From the NCBI GenBank assembly GCA_017538845.1, contig JAFYIC010000152.1, positions 1-6,176 of the forward strand: a DNA stretch of 6,176 bases, written 5' to 3'. This document shows positions 1 through 5,272 of the stretch, in pieces. The notes under the pieces are model-generated. The model was not told the origin of the DNA. It did not search any database and was given only the letters and a program-made list of their open reading frames with translations. The position numbers were made by a program, and so were the translations under genes. This DNA is from Bacillota bacterium (GTDB lineage: Bacteria > Bacillota > Clostridia > Peptostreptococcales > Anaerovoracaceae). How positions within the stretch are numbered: position 1 is the stretch's first letter; each line of letters opens with the position of its first letter.

Positions 1-547
1 CTTCCATAGTCGGCGTCTGGATGCAGGAGATCGTGTTCGCCGGAGCTCCTGCTTCTACGGCAGCCTGTGCCACGAGTTCAGCTGCTCTCTGAGTACATTT
101 CGCAGCTGACGGATGTGGTGAGAAGATGATAGCGTTTCTTGCTTTCACCGCGATCATAGCCTTGAATATAGCTGTTGAAGTCGGGTTGGTCGATGGAACG
201 ATACCCATGATCAGACCAACAGGTTCAGCTACTTCCATAGTCTTTTTGACCGGGTCTTCATTAAGAATACCAATCGTCTTCATATCCTTTATTTCGTTAT
301 AAAGAATAGTCGAGGAAAGGTGATTCTTGTATGTCTTGTCGGCAACTTTACCGAAGCCCGTTTCTTCTACTGCCATCTTGGCAAGTTCAACGGCATGTTC
401 TTCGGCAACGCGTACCATGTTGACAAGGATCTTATCGATCTGCTGTTCATTGTATGTTGCAATCTGTTCGGTTGCGATCTGTCCCAGGCGAGCCAGGTCT
501 CTGACTTCCTGTATGGAACGAAGATCTTTATCGAAGTTGTCCACCAT
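1..547 (-). CDS. CoA-acylating aldehyde dehydrogenase, N-terminal part (EutE/PduP/CutF-like)
   Basis: Partial gene: the start is inside the window and the reading frame runs off the left edge after 182 codons. The enzyme class oxidises acetaldehyde or propionaldehyde to acyl-CoA with NAD+ inside BMCs. The visible part matches the N-terminal half of the acylating aldehyde dehydrogenase domain (also found in AdhE): ETGFGKVADKTYKNH near residues 62-76, AEPVGLIMGIVPSTNPTS near 107-124, and the hallmark FKAMIAVKARNAIIFSPHP near 128-146. The catalytic cysteine lies beyond the window. Residues 5-24 form a likely amphipathic helix (DLRSIQEVRDLARLG) ahead of the conserved domain, which could be an encapsulation peptide; this is inference. 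The ATG at 547 is chosen because AAGGAGGT (553-560) sits just upstream. The gap to the upstream small gene is 38 bases. It should supply acyl-CoA to a phosphotransacylase and NADH to an alcohol dehydrogenase, neither of which is in the window. The family is certain; the substrate is not. Confidence 0.95.
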   Translation of the reverse strand, partial: MVDNFDKDLRSIQEVRDLARLGQIATEQIATYNEQQIDKILVNMVRVAEEHAVELAKMAVEETGFGKVADKTYKNHLSSTILYNEIKDMKTIGILNEDPVKKTMEVAEPVGLIMGIVPSTNPTSTAIFKAMIAVKARNAIIFSPHPSAAKCTQRAAELVAQAAVEAGAPANTISCIQTPTME

Positions 548-552
548 GCAAC

Positions 553-560
553 ACCTCCTT
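553..560 (-). promoter_or_regulatory. Shine-Dalgarno of the aldehyde dehydrogenase
   Basis: AAGGAGGT on the minus strand, six bases (GTTGCA offset) before the ATG at 547-545. It is one of the strongest ribosome binding sites in the window and fixes the start of the aldehyde dehydrogenase. This fits a highly translated core enzyme. Confidence 0.85.
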
Positions 561-585
561 GTTATTCTTTACCTTGACCATGCTG

Positions 586-912
586 TTACTTCTTGAAGAA
601 TTTCTTGAACTCATCCACGAGCACTTTCTTATTCGCATGAGTGATCTCACGTCCTGCGATACCGAATTCTCCGTTGAATTCTCTTGCCAGTGATCTGAGG
701 TCAACTACCTTTGTCTGTGTCAGTACGTCCAGCGCGTCTTTAAGGCCGTTCTTCTTTACGATCGATTCAAGTTTCTTTCTGTCGATCGGTCCATCGACCT
801 TTACCGGCGCCGGCTTAGATTCTTCTTTTGCGGGAGCAGTCTTTGCAGGAGCTACTTCCTCCTTCTTGACCGGTTGTCCGCCGCCCCCATGAGGATCAGG
901 TTCGTCAATCAT
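586..912 (-). CDS. Unrecognised small protein with Pro/Ala linker and helical C-terminal domain, overlapping the BMC-H gene
   Basis: I do not recognise this protein as a named family. From the ATG at 912 it has 108 residues; an in-frame GTG at 936 would give 116 and add the basic leader KAKKKVR. Layout from the ATG: acidic/glycine start (MIDEPDPHGGGG), a low-complexity Pro/Ala/Lys/Glu linker over about residues 13-42, then a compact charged domain of about 65 residues with likely helices (KKLESIVKKNGLKDALDVL; VVDLRSLAREFNG; KKVLVDEFKKFFKK). The last part loosely resembles SAP/Rho-N-type helical folds, but that is a weak impression. No signal peptide or membrane segment is seen. The ATG overlaps the end of the shell gene by 8 bases (ATGATTGA). 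No well-spaced Shine-Dalgarno precedes either start, so translation probably depends on coupling to the upstream gene. The layout recalls the C-terminal extension of EutK (BMC domain, linker, small nucleic-acid-binding-like domain), here on a separate frame. It could be a scaffold, cargo adaptor or shell accessory; the function is unknown. Confidence 0.8.
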   Translation of the reverse strand: MIDEPDPHGGGGQPVKKEEVAPAKTAPAKEESKPAPVKVDGPIDRKKLESIVKKNGLKDALDVLTQTKVVDLRSLAREFNGEFGIAGREITHANKKVLVDEFKKFFKK

Positions 913-1213
913 CCTCACTTTCTTCTTCGCCTTCACCCGGAATGTGCTTTACGATAAGTCCATCCAGAGTTTCGTGAGGACGAGGAATTACGTGTGTGGA
1001 AATGATTGTTCCGCCCATTCTTGTAACAGCTGATGCTGCTGCGTCTACAGAAGCTTTGCATGCCGCAACGTCTCCTGCGATAGTGATTGTTACGAGACCT
1101 CCTTTTACGAAGGTTCTTTCAACGAGAGTTACCTCTGCTGCTTTCAGCATGGCGTCTGCGCTCTCGATTGCGGGTACGAGACCCTTTGTTTCGATAAAAC
1201 CAAGTGCTTTCAT
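905..1213 (-). CDS. BMC-H hexameric shell protein (PduA/EutM-type)
   Basis: A single canonical BMC domain forming the hexamers that tile the shell facets. The 102 residues begin with the family signature ALGFIETKGLVPAIESADAMLKAA in its usual place. Next come the pore-loop region FVKGGLVTI (residues 35-43, where PduA has its KIGSGL-type pore motif), GDVAACKASVDAA (48-60) and the closing STHVIPRPH (72-80). The K37-G38-G39-L40 pore loop suggests a small polar pore. After the BMC fold there is an acidic tail (GEGEEESEDD, residues 93-102), which is not typical of PduA. The tail coding region overlaps the start of the next gene, whose predicted beginning is also acidic. The start at 1213 is supported by AAAGGAGA ten or so bases upstream. 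The EutQ-like gene ends 26 bases upstream. The family is certain; which metabolite crosses the pore is not known. Confidence 0.97.
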   Translation of the reverse strand: MKALGFIETKGLVPAIESADAMLKAAEVTLVERTFVKGGLVTITIAGDVAACKASVDAAASAVTRMGGTIISTHVIPRPHETLDGLIVKHIPGEGEEESEDD

Positions 1214-1239
1214 AATAAATCTCCTTTATCAATTATTTA

Positions 1240-1902
1240 TCAGTAAGTTACATAGAATACCTTTGCTTTGGTATCCCCACTGCTAAATACAACTTTAGAT
1301 CCCTTCTGGATGAACAGGCAGTCTCCCGGGTATGCTGTATGAGGAACTCCGTCTACGGTCACTGTAAACTGACCTTCGACTACATAGTATGTCTCCTCAG
1401 GCTCAACATCCCAGTCGAACGTGCAATGATCCACCGTCATGAATCCTGCATTCGTTGAGCTTCCGTCGTAGGAACCTATCAGTTCCTGATACTGCACTTT
1501 GCCATTGTCTGCAGGAACACCGGTCTCAAATACATCCATCTTGATCCCGCCGCCGCGAACCAGCTTAAAGCCCTTATCGCATTCGCATTTATAAGGAGCG
1601 TCTGCTGCACAAGCAGGTGTCGCTGCGTCTTTCTCTAAGAAGTCGCCAAGCATTCCGCTGTCACTCATCTTCTTGAGAGCATTGTAGATCATTTCACTGT
1701 CCAGAGCGTCTCCACCGGCTGCAGCTGCAGGTGCCGGTGCCGTCGAGGCACATCCGCATCCTTCCCCGACTATCTCCAGGCCCTCTGCCCGGATCCTATC
1801 GCGCGCTGCCGGTGTTATAAGCGTGTTGTCATCAACACATACTGTCTTTCCACCCTGTGCAATGATGTCAGTAATGCTCTTTTCACAGATAAGCTTTTTC
1901 AT
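1240..1902 (-). CDS. eutQ: EutQ-like BMC accessory protein with C-terminal cupin
   Basis: In Salmonella, EutQ is reported to have acetate kinase activity and to be needed for compartment formation; that role here is by homology. The 220 residues show three parts. Residues 1-45 are the EutQ/EutT-type N-terminal module (MKKLICEKSITDIIAQGG, then LITPAARDRIRAEGLEIV). Residues 48-120 are a variable region with Ala/Pro-rich stretches, a likely amphipathic helix at 68-90 (LDSEMIYNALKKMSDSGML) and the cysteine pairs C49/C51 and C106/C108. Residues 121-220 are a cupin barrel (FDWDVEPEETYYVVEGQFTV, then GDCLFIQKGSKVVFSS). The cupin lacks a full set of histidine metal ligands, as is usual for EutQ. The start at 1902 is preceded by AAAGGATG, a weaker site than its neighbours have. 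The flanking genes are PduT-like (28-base gap) and BMC-H. The internal helix between flexible linkers could be a cargo-targeting peptide. Family assignment is strong; enzymatic activity is uncertain. Confidence 0.9.
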   Translation of the reverse strand: MKKLICEKSITDIIAQGGKTVCVDDNTLITPAARDRIRAEGLEIVGEGCGCASTAPAPAAAAGGDALDSEMIYNALKKMSDSGMLGDFLEKDAATPACAADAPYKCECDKGFKLVRGGGIKMDVFETGVPADNGKVQYQELIGSYDGSSTNAGFMTVDHCTFDWDVEPEETYYVVEGQFTVTVDGVPHTAYPGDCLFIQKGSKVVFSSGDTKAKVFYVTY

Positions 1903-1930
1903 CAGTGTTCACATCCTTTCATCATTTTAT

Positions 1931-2479
1931 TTAGAGTAACGATTCTATCAATCTATCTGAAGGTGATGGTATCACCTCAACATTAACTAACAGGCCCTTT
2001 TCTTTTGCGATCTCTATACCTGCGTCCGCAGCGGTCTTTACCGCTCCGACCTCTCCGGTAAATGTGAAATACGCTTTGCCGCCGATGCCATTGCCAAGCC
2101 TGAGTTCAATAGCATCAACCTCAGCAGCTTTTATGATCTCATCTGCCGCTATTATCATAGTTGCCAGTGAGAAGGATTCCACGATTCCCACAGCCTCCAT
2201 ATGTTCCGGCATCGTTGCACCGGTGATAGCCGGGAAAACCTGCGGGCTCACATTCGGTATAACGATGGAATCAACAAAGAATTCACCGGCAAGGTCTTCG
2301 CCTATACCTACAGACGCCTTTACCGCTGCTACATCGCCTGTGACAATGGTTATATACTTGCCCGGGCAGGAAGTAACAGAGGTCACGATCTCAACTTCTG
2401 AGATCTTTACCATCTGGTCAGCAACATAAATGCCTCGTGCTATGCTGGTAAATTCAACCATTCCTATAGCTTTTTCCAT
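1931..2479 (-). CDS. pduT: PduT-like BMC-T shell protein with putative pore Fe-S cysteine
   Basis: Tandem-BMC trimeric shell protein of 182 residues, close to the length of PduT. BMC domain 1 is about residues 3-85 (AIGMVEFTSIARGIYVADQM; IVIPNVSPQVFPAI) and domain 2 about 95-175 (AVGIVESFSLATMIIAADEI; GIGGKAYFTFTGEVGAV; VIPSPSD). Cysteine 38, in SVTSCPGKY, is the only cysteine and falls where PduT Cys38 coordinates a [4Fe-4S] cluster at the trimer pore. The homologue therefore probably carries a pore cluster able to pass electrons across the shell. The gene follows the PduS-like gene after 3 bases, and its Shine-Dalgarno (AAGGAGGGTG, about 2487-2496) lies inside the last codons of that gene, so the two are probably translated together. 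PduT and PduS are known partners in propanediol compartments. Identification is firm; the cluster is inferred from position and context. Confidence 0.95.
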   Translation of the reverse strand: MEKAIGMVEFTSIARGIYVADQMVKISEVEIVTSVTSCPGKYITIVTGDVAAVKASVGIGEDLAGEFFVDSIVIPNVSPQVFPAITGATMPEHMEAVGIVESFSLATMIIAADEIIKAAEVDAIELRLGNGIGGKAYFTFTGEVGAVKTAADAGIEIAKEKGLLVNVEVIPSPSDRLIESLL

Positions 2480-2482
2480 GGT

Positions 2483-3814
2483 CTACACCCTCCTTATGGC
2501 AATATACTTATCATTAACTTCTGAAACCTGGCCTGATATGCTCGCGTGTACCGGCGCTCCCAGAGCATTTTCCGGTACCTGTCCTATCAGCTGGCCTTCG
2601 GTGACTGAGTCGCCTTCTTTTACGACCGGCTGGCAGGGAGCTCCCACATGCTGGCTCAGCATGATCTTTACTTCCGCCGGAGCGATCGAATCACCGGTCA
2701 TCGGCGCAGGCATGTCGAAACTGCTGAGTCTCAGTCGTGCTATCAGCCTCTTGCTCGGAACGAGACGGTAACTTCTGCTTCCGCGGGCGCTGTACTGTTT
2801 GCCCTCTTCCGGCTTGTATTTGATGCCGTCTGCCATCAGTTCGTTCTTGAGCATAAGGTTGGTAAGTCTCGGATGAAGGTTAGCCGGACATGAGAAGTAT
2901 TCACACAGATTACACTGACAGCACAGCTGCGCGATCTTCTTTGATTCAACATCATCCAGTCCGTAATTCAGCACCCTCATCATCTTATGAGGCTCCATAT
3001 CATGTCCAATGAGGAATCTCGGACAGAGGTCGGTGCACATTCTGCACTGTTCACAGGTCGCGCGGTTGACTCTCTTTGCCTGATCTTCCGTACATGACTT
3101 TTTCTGAATGAGCGGATGGTCCTTCTTTAGTATTACAAATCCCTTGTTTTTCTTCGCTATGGCCCCGTTCCTGTCTGCAAGGAGCGGTCCCATCATCGGA
3201 CCTCCGTCTATGATCTCATAATCGCTGAAATCATCTATTCCTGACATCTTCAGAACATCCATGACAGGCGTTCCAACGGGAACTTTCACAGTGATCCTGT
3301 TTGGTATATCTCCCACCAGAGTCAGATATGTTTCTGTCACAGCCTTTCCCTGAGATGCAAGATAGACATTCAGCGCCGTCTCTGCATTCATTACAACGCA
3401 GCCGCACATGATAGGAATACCTGTCTCCGGCACGGTGCGTCCGGTCAGTTCATATACGAGTACCTGCTCGTCTCCTGCCGGATAAATGTCGGGAAGTATA
3501 CCTACCGATACATAGTCTCCCAGGCCCATCTTTTCGATAGTGTTCTCAAGGATCTCTATGACATCTCCATGTTTGCCTTTGATGCCTATTATCGCTTTCT
3601 TTGCCTTGACATGGCGGCCGGACATCTCGAAGCCCTTTATGATCTCTTCCGGATACATGGCCATGATCTGCTGGTCCACACGCAGAAGCGGTTCGCATTC
3701 CGCGCCGTTGAGAAGGATATATTCCGCCTCGGCATTCAGCTTGGCATGTGTCGGGAATCCGGCTCCGCCGGCACCTATCACACCAGCTTCCTTTACCTGA
3801 TCAAGAAAACTCAT
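2483..3814 (-). CDS. pduS: PduS-like (RnfC-family) Fe-S flavoprotein of the microcompartment
   Basis: A 443-residue redox protein related to the RnfC subunit and to PduS, the cobalamin reductase of propanediol compartments. Domains in order: an N-terminal nucleotide/flavin-binding region of the Complex I 51-kDa type (GAGGAGFPTHAKL, residues 14-26; LNGAECEPLLRVDQ, 35-48); an SLBB-type segment near 170-210 ending in GGPMMG; and two cysteine clusters typical of [4Fe-4S] ferredoxin modules, C254-C257-C260-C264 and C298-C301-C304-C309. A C-terminal barrel-sandwich (lipoyl-like) domain lies at about 380-443 (LSQHVGAPCQPVVKEGDSV), the position it has in PduS rather than in RnfC. All eight cluster cysteines are present. 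A strong TAGGAGGA precedes the ATG, and the EutN gene ends 15 bases upstream. In a cobalamin-dependent system it would reduce cob(II)alamin. In a glycyl-radical system the likely role is NAD(H) recycling or electron transfer through PduT. Family is certain; electron acceptor is inferred. Confidence 0.95.
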   Translation of the reverse strand: MSFLDQVKEAGVIGAGGAGFPTHAKLNAEAEYILLNGAECEPLLRVDQQIMAMYPEEIIKGFEMSGRHVKAKKAIIGIKGKHGDVIEILENTIEKMGLGDYVSVGILPDIYPAGDEQVLVYELTGRTVPETGIPIMCGCVVMNAETALNVYLASQGKAVTETYLTLVGDIPNRITVKVPVGTPVMDVLKMSGIDDFSDYEIIDGGPMMGPLLADRNGAIAKKNKGFVILKKDHPLIQKKSCTEDQAKRVNRATCEQCRMCTDLCPRFLIGHDMEPHKMMRVLNYGLDDVESKKIAQLCCQCNLCEYFSCPANLHPRLTNLMLKNELMADGIKYKPEEGKQYSARGSRSYRLVPSKRLIARLRLSSFDMPAPMTGDSIAPAEVKIMLSQHVGAPCQPVVKEGDSVTEGQLIGQVPENALGAPVHASISGQVSEVNDKYIAIRRV

Positions 3815-3829
3815 GTCACATCCTCCTAA

Positions 3830-4093
3830 TCAAAATTCACAATCTTCGTCTATAATTCCCACGATGGCCGCATCCACAGGGACGCTATCATCACCGATCA
3901 TTCTTCTTGCTGCCGTACCAAGAGAAACCAGAATGCGGTCGCCGATCCCGGCGCTTATAGTGTCGATAGCTACCAGTCTCTGCCCTTCATTGGCTCCTCC
4001 GCCGATCACTTCGACCAGCATCAGTTTGTATCCGTTGAGCAGGTCAGATTTCCGCGTTGCCCATATATTGTCGATGAGCTTTGCTGTAAGCAT
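3830..4093 (-). CDS. eutN: EutN/CcmL-type BMC-P pentameric vertex protein
   Basis: BMC-P proteins form the pentamers that close the vertices of the polyhedral shell. The 87-residue length is normal for EutN. Recognisable features are the start MLTAKLIDNIWATRK, LNGYKLMLVEVI (19-30), the hallmark VAIDTISAGIGDRILVSLGTAARR (41-64, the OB-fold core) and the closing VPVDAAIVGIID (71-82). A short acidic end, DEDCEF, has one cysteine. The start at 4093 is supported by AAAGGAG, which lies inside the last codons of the upstream shell gene (3 bases between genes), so translation is probably coupled. It is the only BMC-P gene in the window, though compartments of this kind may encode more elsewhere in the locus. 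High confidence. Confidence 0.96.
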   Translation of the reverse strand: MLTAKLIDNIWATRKSDLLNGYKLMLVEVIGGGANEGQRLVAIDTISAGIGDRILVSLGTAARRMIGDDSVPVDAAIVGIIDEDCEF

Positions 4094-4096
4094 TCT

Positions 4097-4405
4097 TTAT
4101 CTCCTTTCCTTTTTTCTTTCTTCAGCATCTTCTTTTATGGCTTTCATTGCCGATTCCACCGATGCCGTATCTCCGAAGATGGCCAGAAGTATCATGTTCT
4201 GGGGACAGCTTCCGCGTATGTCCTCTACCGTTACCCCAACAGTCTTTTCAGCTATATCAGAAGCAACTACCATCTCTATGAGTTTCCCCTGTACCAGACC
4301 GACAGCATCCACATTCTCGGGACGTTCACTGGTCGGGGTTCCCTTTCTTCGCATCAGGATGTCTATGGTCCCCGGTGAAGGGGTTTTGATTATCCTGAAA
4401 TCCAT
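4097..4405 (-). CDS. Circularly permuted BMC-H shell protein (GrpU/CutR type, EutS/PduU relative)
   Basis: The 102-residue protein has a BMC fold with permuted secondary-structure order: the strand normally at the C-terminus comes first (FRIIKTPSPGTIDILMRRKG, 3-22), followed by the core VDAVGLVQGKLIEMVVASDIAEKTVGV (32-58) and ILLAIFGDTASVESAMKAI (72-90). EutS and PduU share this permutation, but their N-terminal beta-barrel segment (PGKQVTLAHLIAHPG in EutS) is absent. The shorter RIIKTPSPGT start resembles the shell proteins called GrpU and CutR from glycyl-radical microcompartments. The only cysteine, C67 in GSCPQN, lies in the pore-facing region; an Fe-S cluster has been described for GrpU, so C67 is a candidate ligand. 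The C-terminus is strongly charged (KEDAEERKKERR). AAGGAG upstream fixes the start at 4405, 18 bases after the EutJ gene. The fold is confident; the GrpU/CutR subgroup is from memory of the family and slightly less sure. Confidence 0.88.
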   Translation of the reverse strand: MDFRIIKTPSPGTIDILMRRKGTPTSERPENVDAVGLVQGKLIEMVVASDIAEKTVGVTVEDIRGSCPQNMILLAIFGDTASVESAMKAIKEDAEERKKERR

Positions 4406-4423
4406 TTCATTTCTCCTTATCTC

Positions 4424-5272
4424 TTATTCCATATCCTCCTGTTTGCAGTTAAGTGCGATACCAAGAGGCGTTACGAACATAGGATTCTTTGGTTTGTGTG
4501 TGTATATACCGACGTTCTCTCCTATAGTTTTCTCTATATCCGTCAGACATGCTGTTCCGCCTACGAGAGCTATCTCGTCGACATCATATCCTTCGACCTG
4601 ATTTTTGATTATAGAAGATACTTTGTCGATTACCGGTTTCAAAACCGGGAATATTTCTCTGTGGTTCTTCGGATCTCTCTTATAGAGTTCTGCTTCTTCA
4701 TAGCTCTTCTTGTATGCTCCTGCAAGAACCAGCGAGAAATGAGTTCCTCCTGTGGCTTCGTCATCTACGTATATGACTTTGCCGTCTTTAAAGATCGAGA
4801 TGCCAGTGGTTCCTCCGCCAATATCCACTACTGCTCCGTCCTTGATCTTGAGAACAGCGTTGGCAGCTGTAGGTTCGTCAAGCACATTGCTCACAGTGAA
4901 TCCGGCTCCTCTTACGACATTTGCCACCGCTCCGTGATCGACACTTTCCGTTCCCGGAGGAATAGCTGCTGCTGCGAATTCCAGTTCTTCCACGCCCAGA
5001 TCTTTCTCAACTTTTTCCTTCATTTCACGGACTATCTGTATGGCCCCCACGTAATCCACTACGATTCCGTCTTTTACCACATCCGCGTATTTGTAGGCTC
5101 CGGCTACCGGTTCGAAGTTCTCATCAAGTACTGCTATCACAACGCAGGCTGTACCAAGGTCAACGCCTGTATAATAAACTTTGGATTTCGTTTTTTTCGG
5201 TTTCTTTACGACCTTTTCGAACTTTTCTACGATCTCGTCACAGTATTTGAAGTTCAATCTTTTCTCTGACAT
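4424..5272 (-). CDS. eutJ: EutJ-like actin/Hsp70-fold ATPase
   Basis: EutJ is a predicted chaperone or reactivating-factor-like ATPase of ethanolamine and related compartments; its exact role is unproven. The 282 residues contain the nucleotide-binding signatures of the actin/Hsp70 superfamily: phosphate-1 GVDLGTACVVIAVLD (36-50), DEPTAANAVLKIKDG (132-146), phosphate-2 VVDIGGGTTGISIFKDG (148-164) and the adenosine motif ALVGGTACLTDIE (235-247). The length fits EutJ and there is no substrate-binding domain as in DnaK. A basic stretch (VVKKPKKTKSKVYY, 21-34) separates a short helical leader from the ATPase domain. The ATG at 5272 overlaps the end of the EutT-like gene by 19 bases and is preceded by a strong CGGAGGT (5278-5284) lying within that gene. 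In a glycyl-radical system it might assist enzyme loading or assembly rather than reactivate a B12 enzyme; this is inference. Confidence 0.93.
   Translation of the reverse strand: MSEKRLNFKYCDEIVEKFEKVVKKPKKTKSKVYYTGVDLGTACVVIAVLDENFEPVAGAYKYADVVKDGIVVDYVGAIQIVREMKEKVEKDLGVEELEFAAAAIPPGTESVDHGAVANVVRGAGFTVSNVLDEPTAANAVLKIKDGAVVDIGGGTTGISIFKDGKVIYVDDEATGGTHFSLVLAGAYKKSYEEAELYKRDPKNHREIFPVLKPVIDKVSSIIKNQVEGYDVDEIALVGGTACLTDIEKTIGENVGIYTHKPKNPMFVTPLGIALNCKQEDME

Noticed and set aside
548..585. Terminator or promoter in the 38-base gap before the aldehyde dehydrogenase
   Set aside because: No stem-loop with a T-run and no convincing -35/-10 pair; the gap mainly holds the ribosome binding site.
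910..936. GTG at 936 as the definite start of the small protein
   Set aside because: No good Shine-Dalgarno lies before it. The ATG at 912 overlaps the upstream stop in a typical coupled arrangement and continues the acidic composition, so it was preferred, though the longer form is not excluded.
4097..4405. Naming the permuted BMC-H protein EutS or PduU
   Set aside because: It shares the permutation but lacks their beta-barrel-forming N-terminal segment and has the shorter RIIKTPSPGT start with a GSCP pore-region cysteine, which fits GrpU/CutR better.
3813..4601. Long plus-strand open frame (262 codons) antisense to the EutJ, permuted BMC-H and EutN genes
   Set aside because: Serine/isoleucine-rich translation with no recognisable domain; it spans several well-supported minus-strand genes and their ribosome binding sites, as expected of an antisense shadow.
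4496..5269. Long plus-strand open frame (257 codons) antisense to EutJ
   Set aside because: Cysteine/phenylalanine/tyrosine-rich translation typical of antisense reading of a lysine- and valine-rich gene; the opposite strand has clear ATPase motifs.
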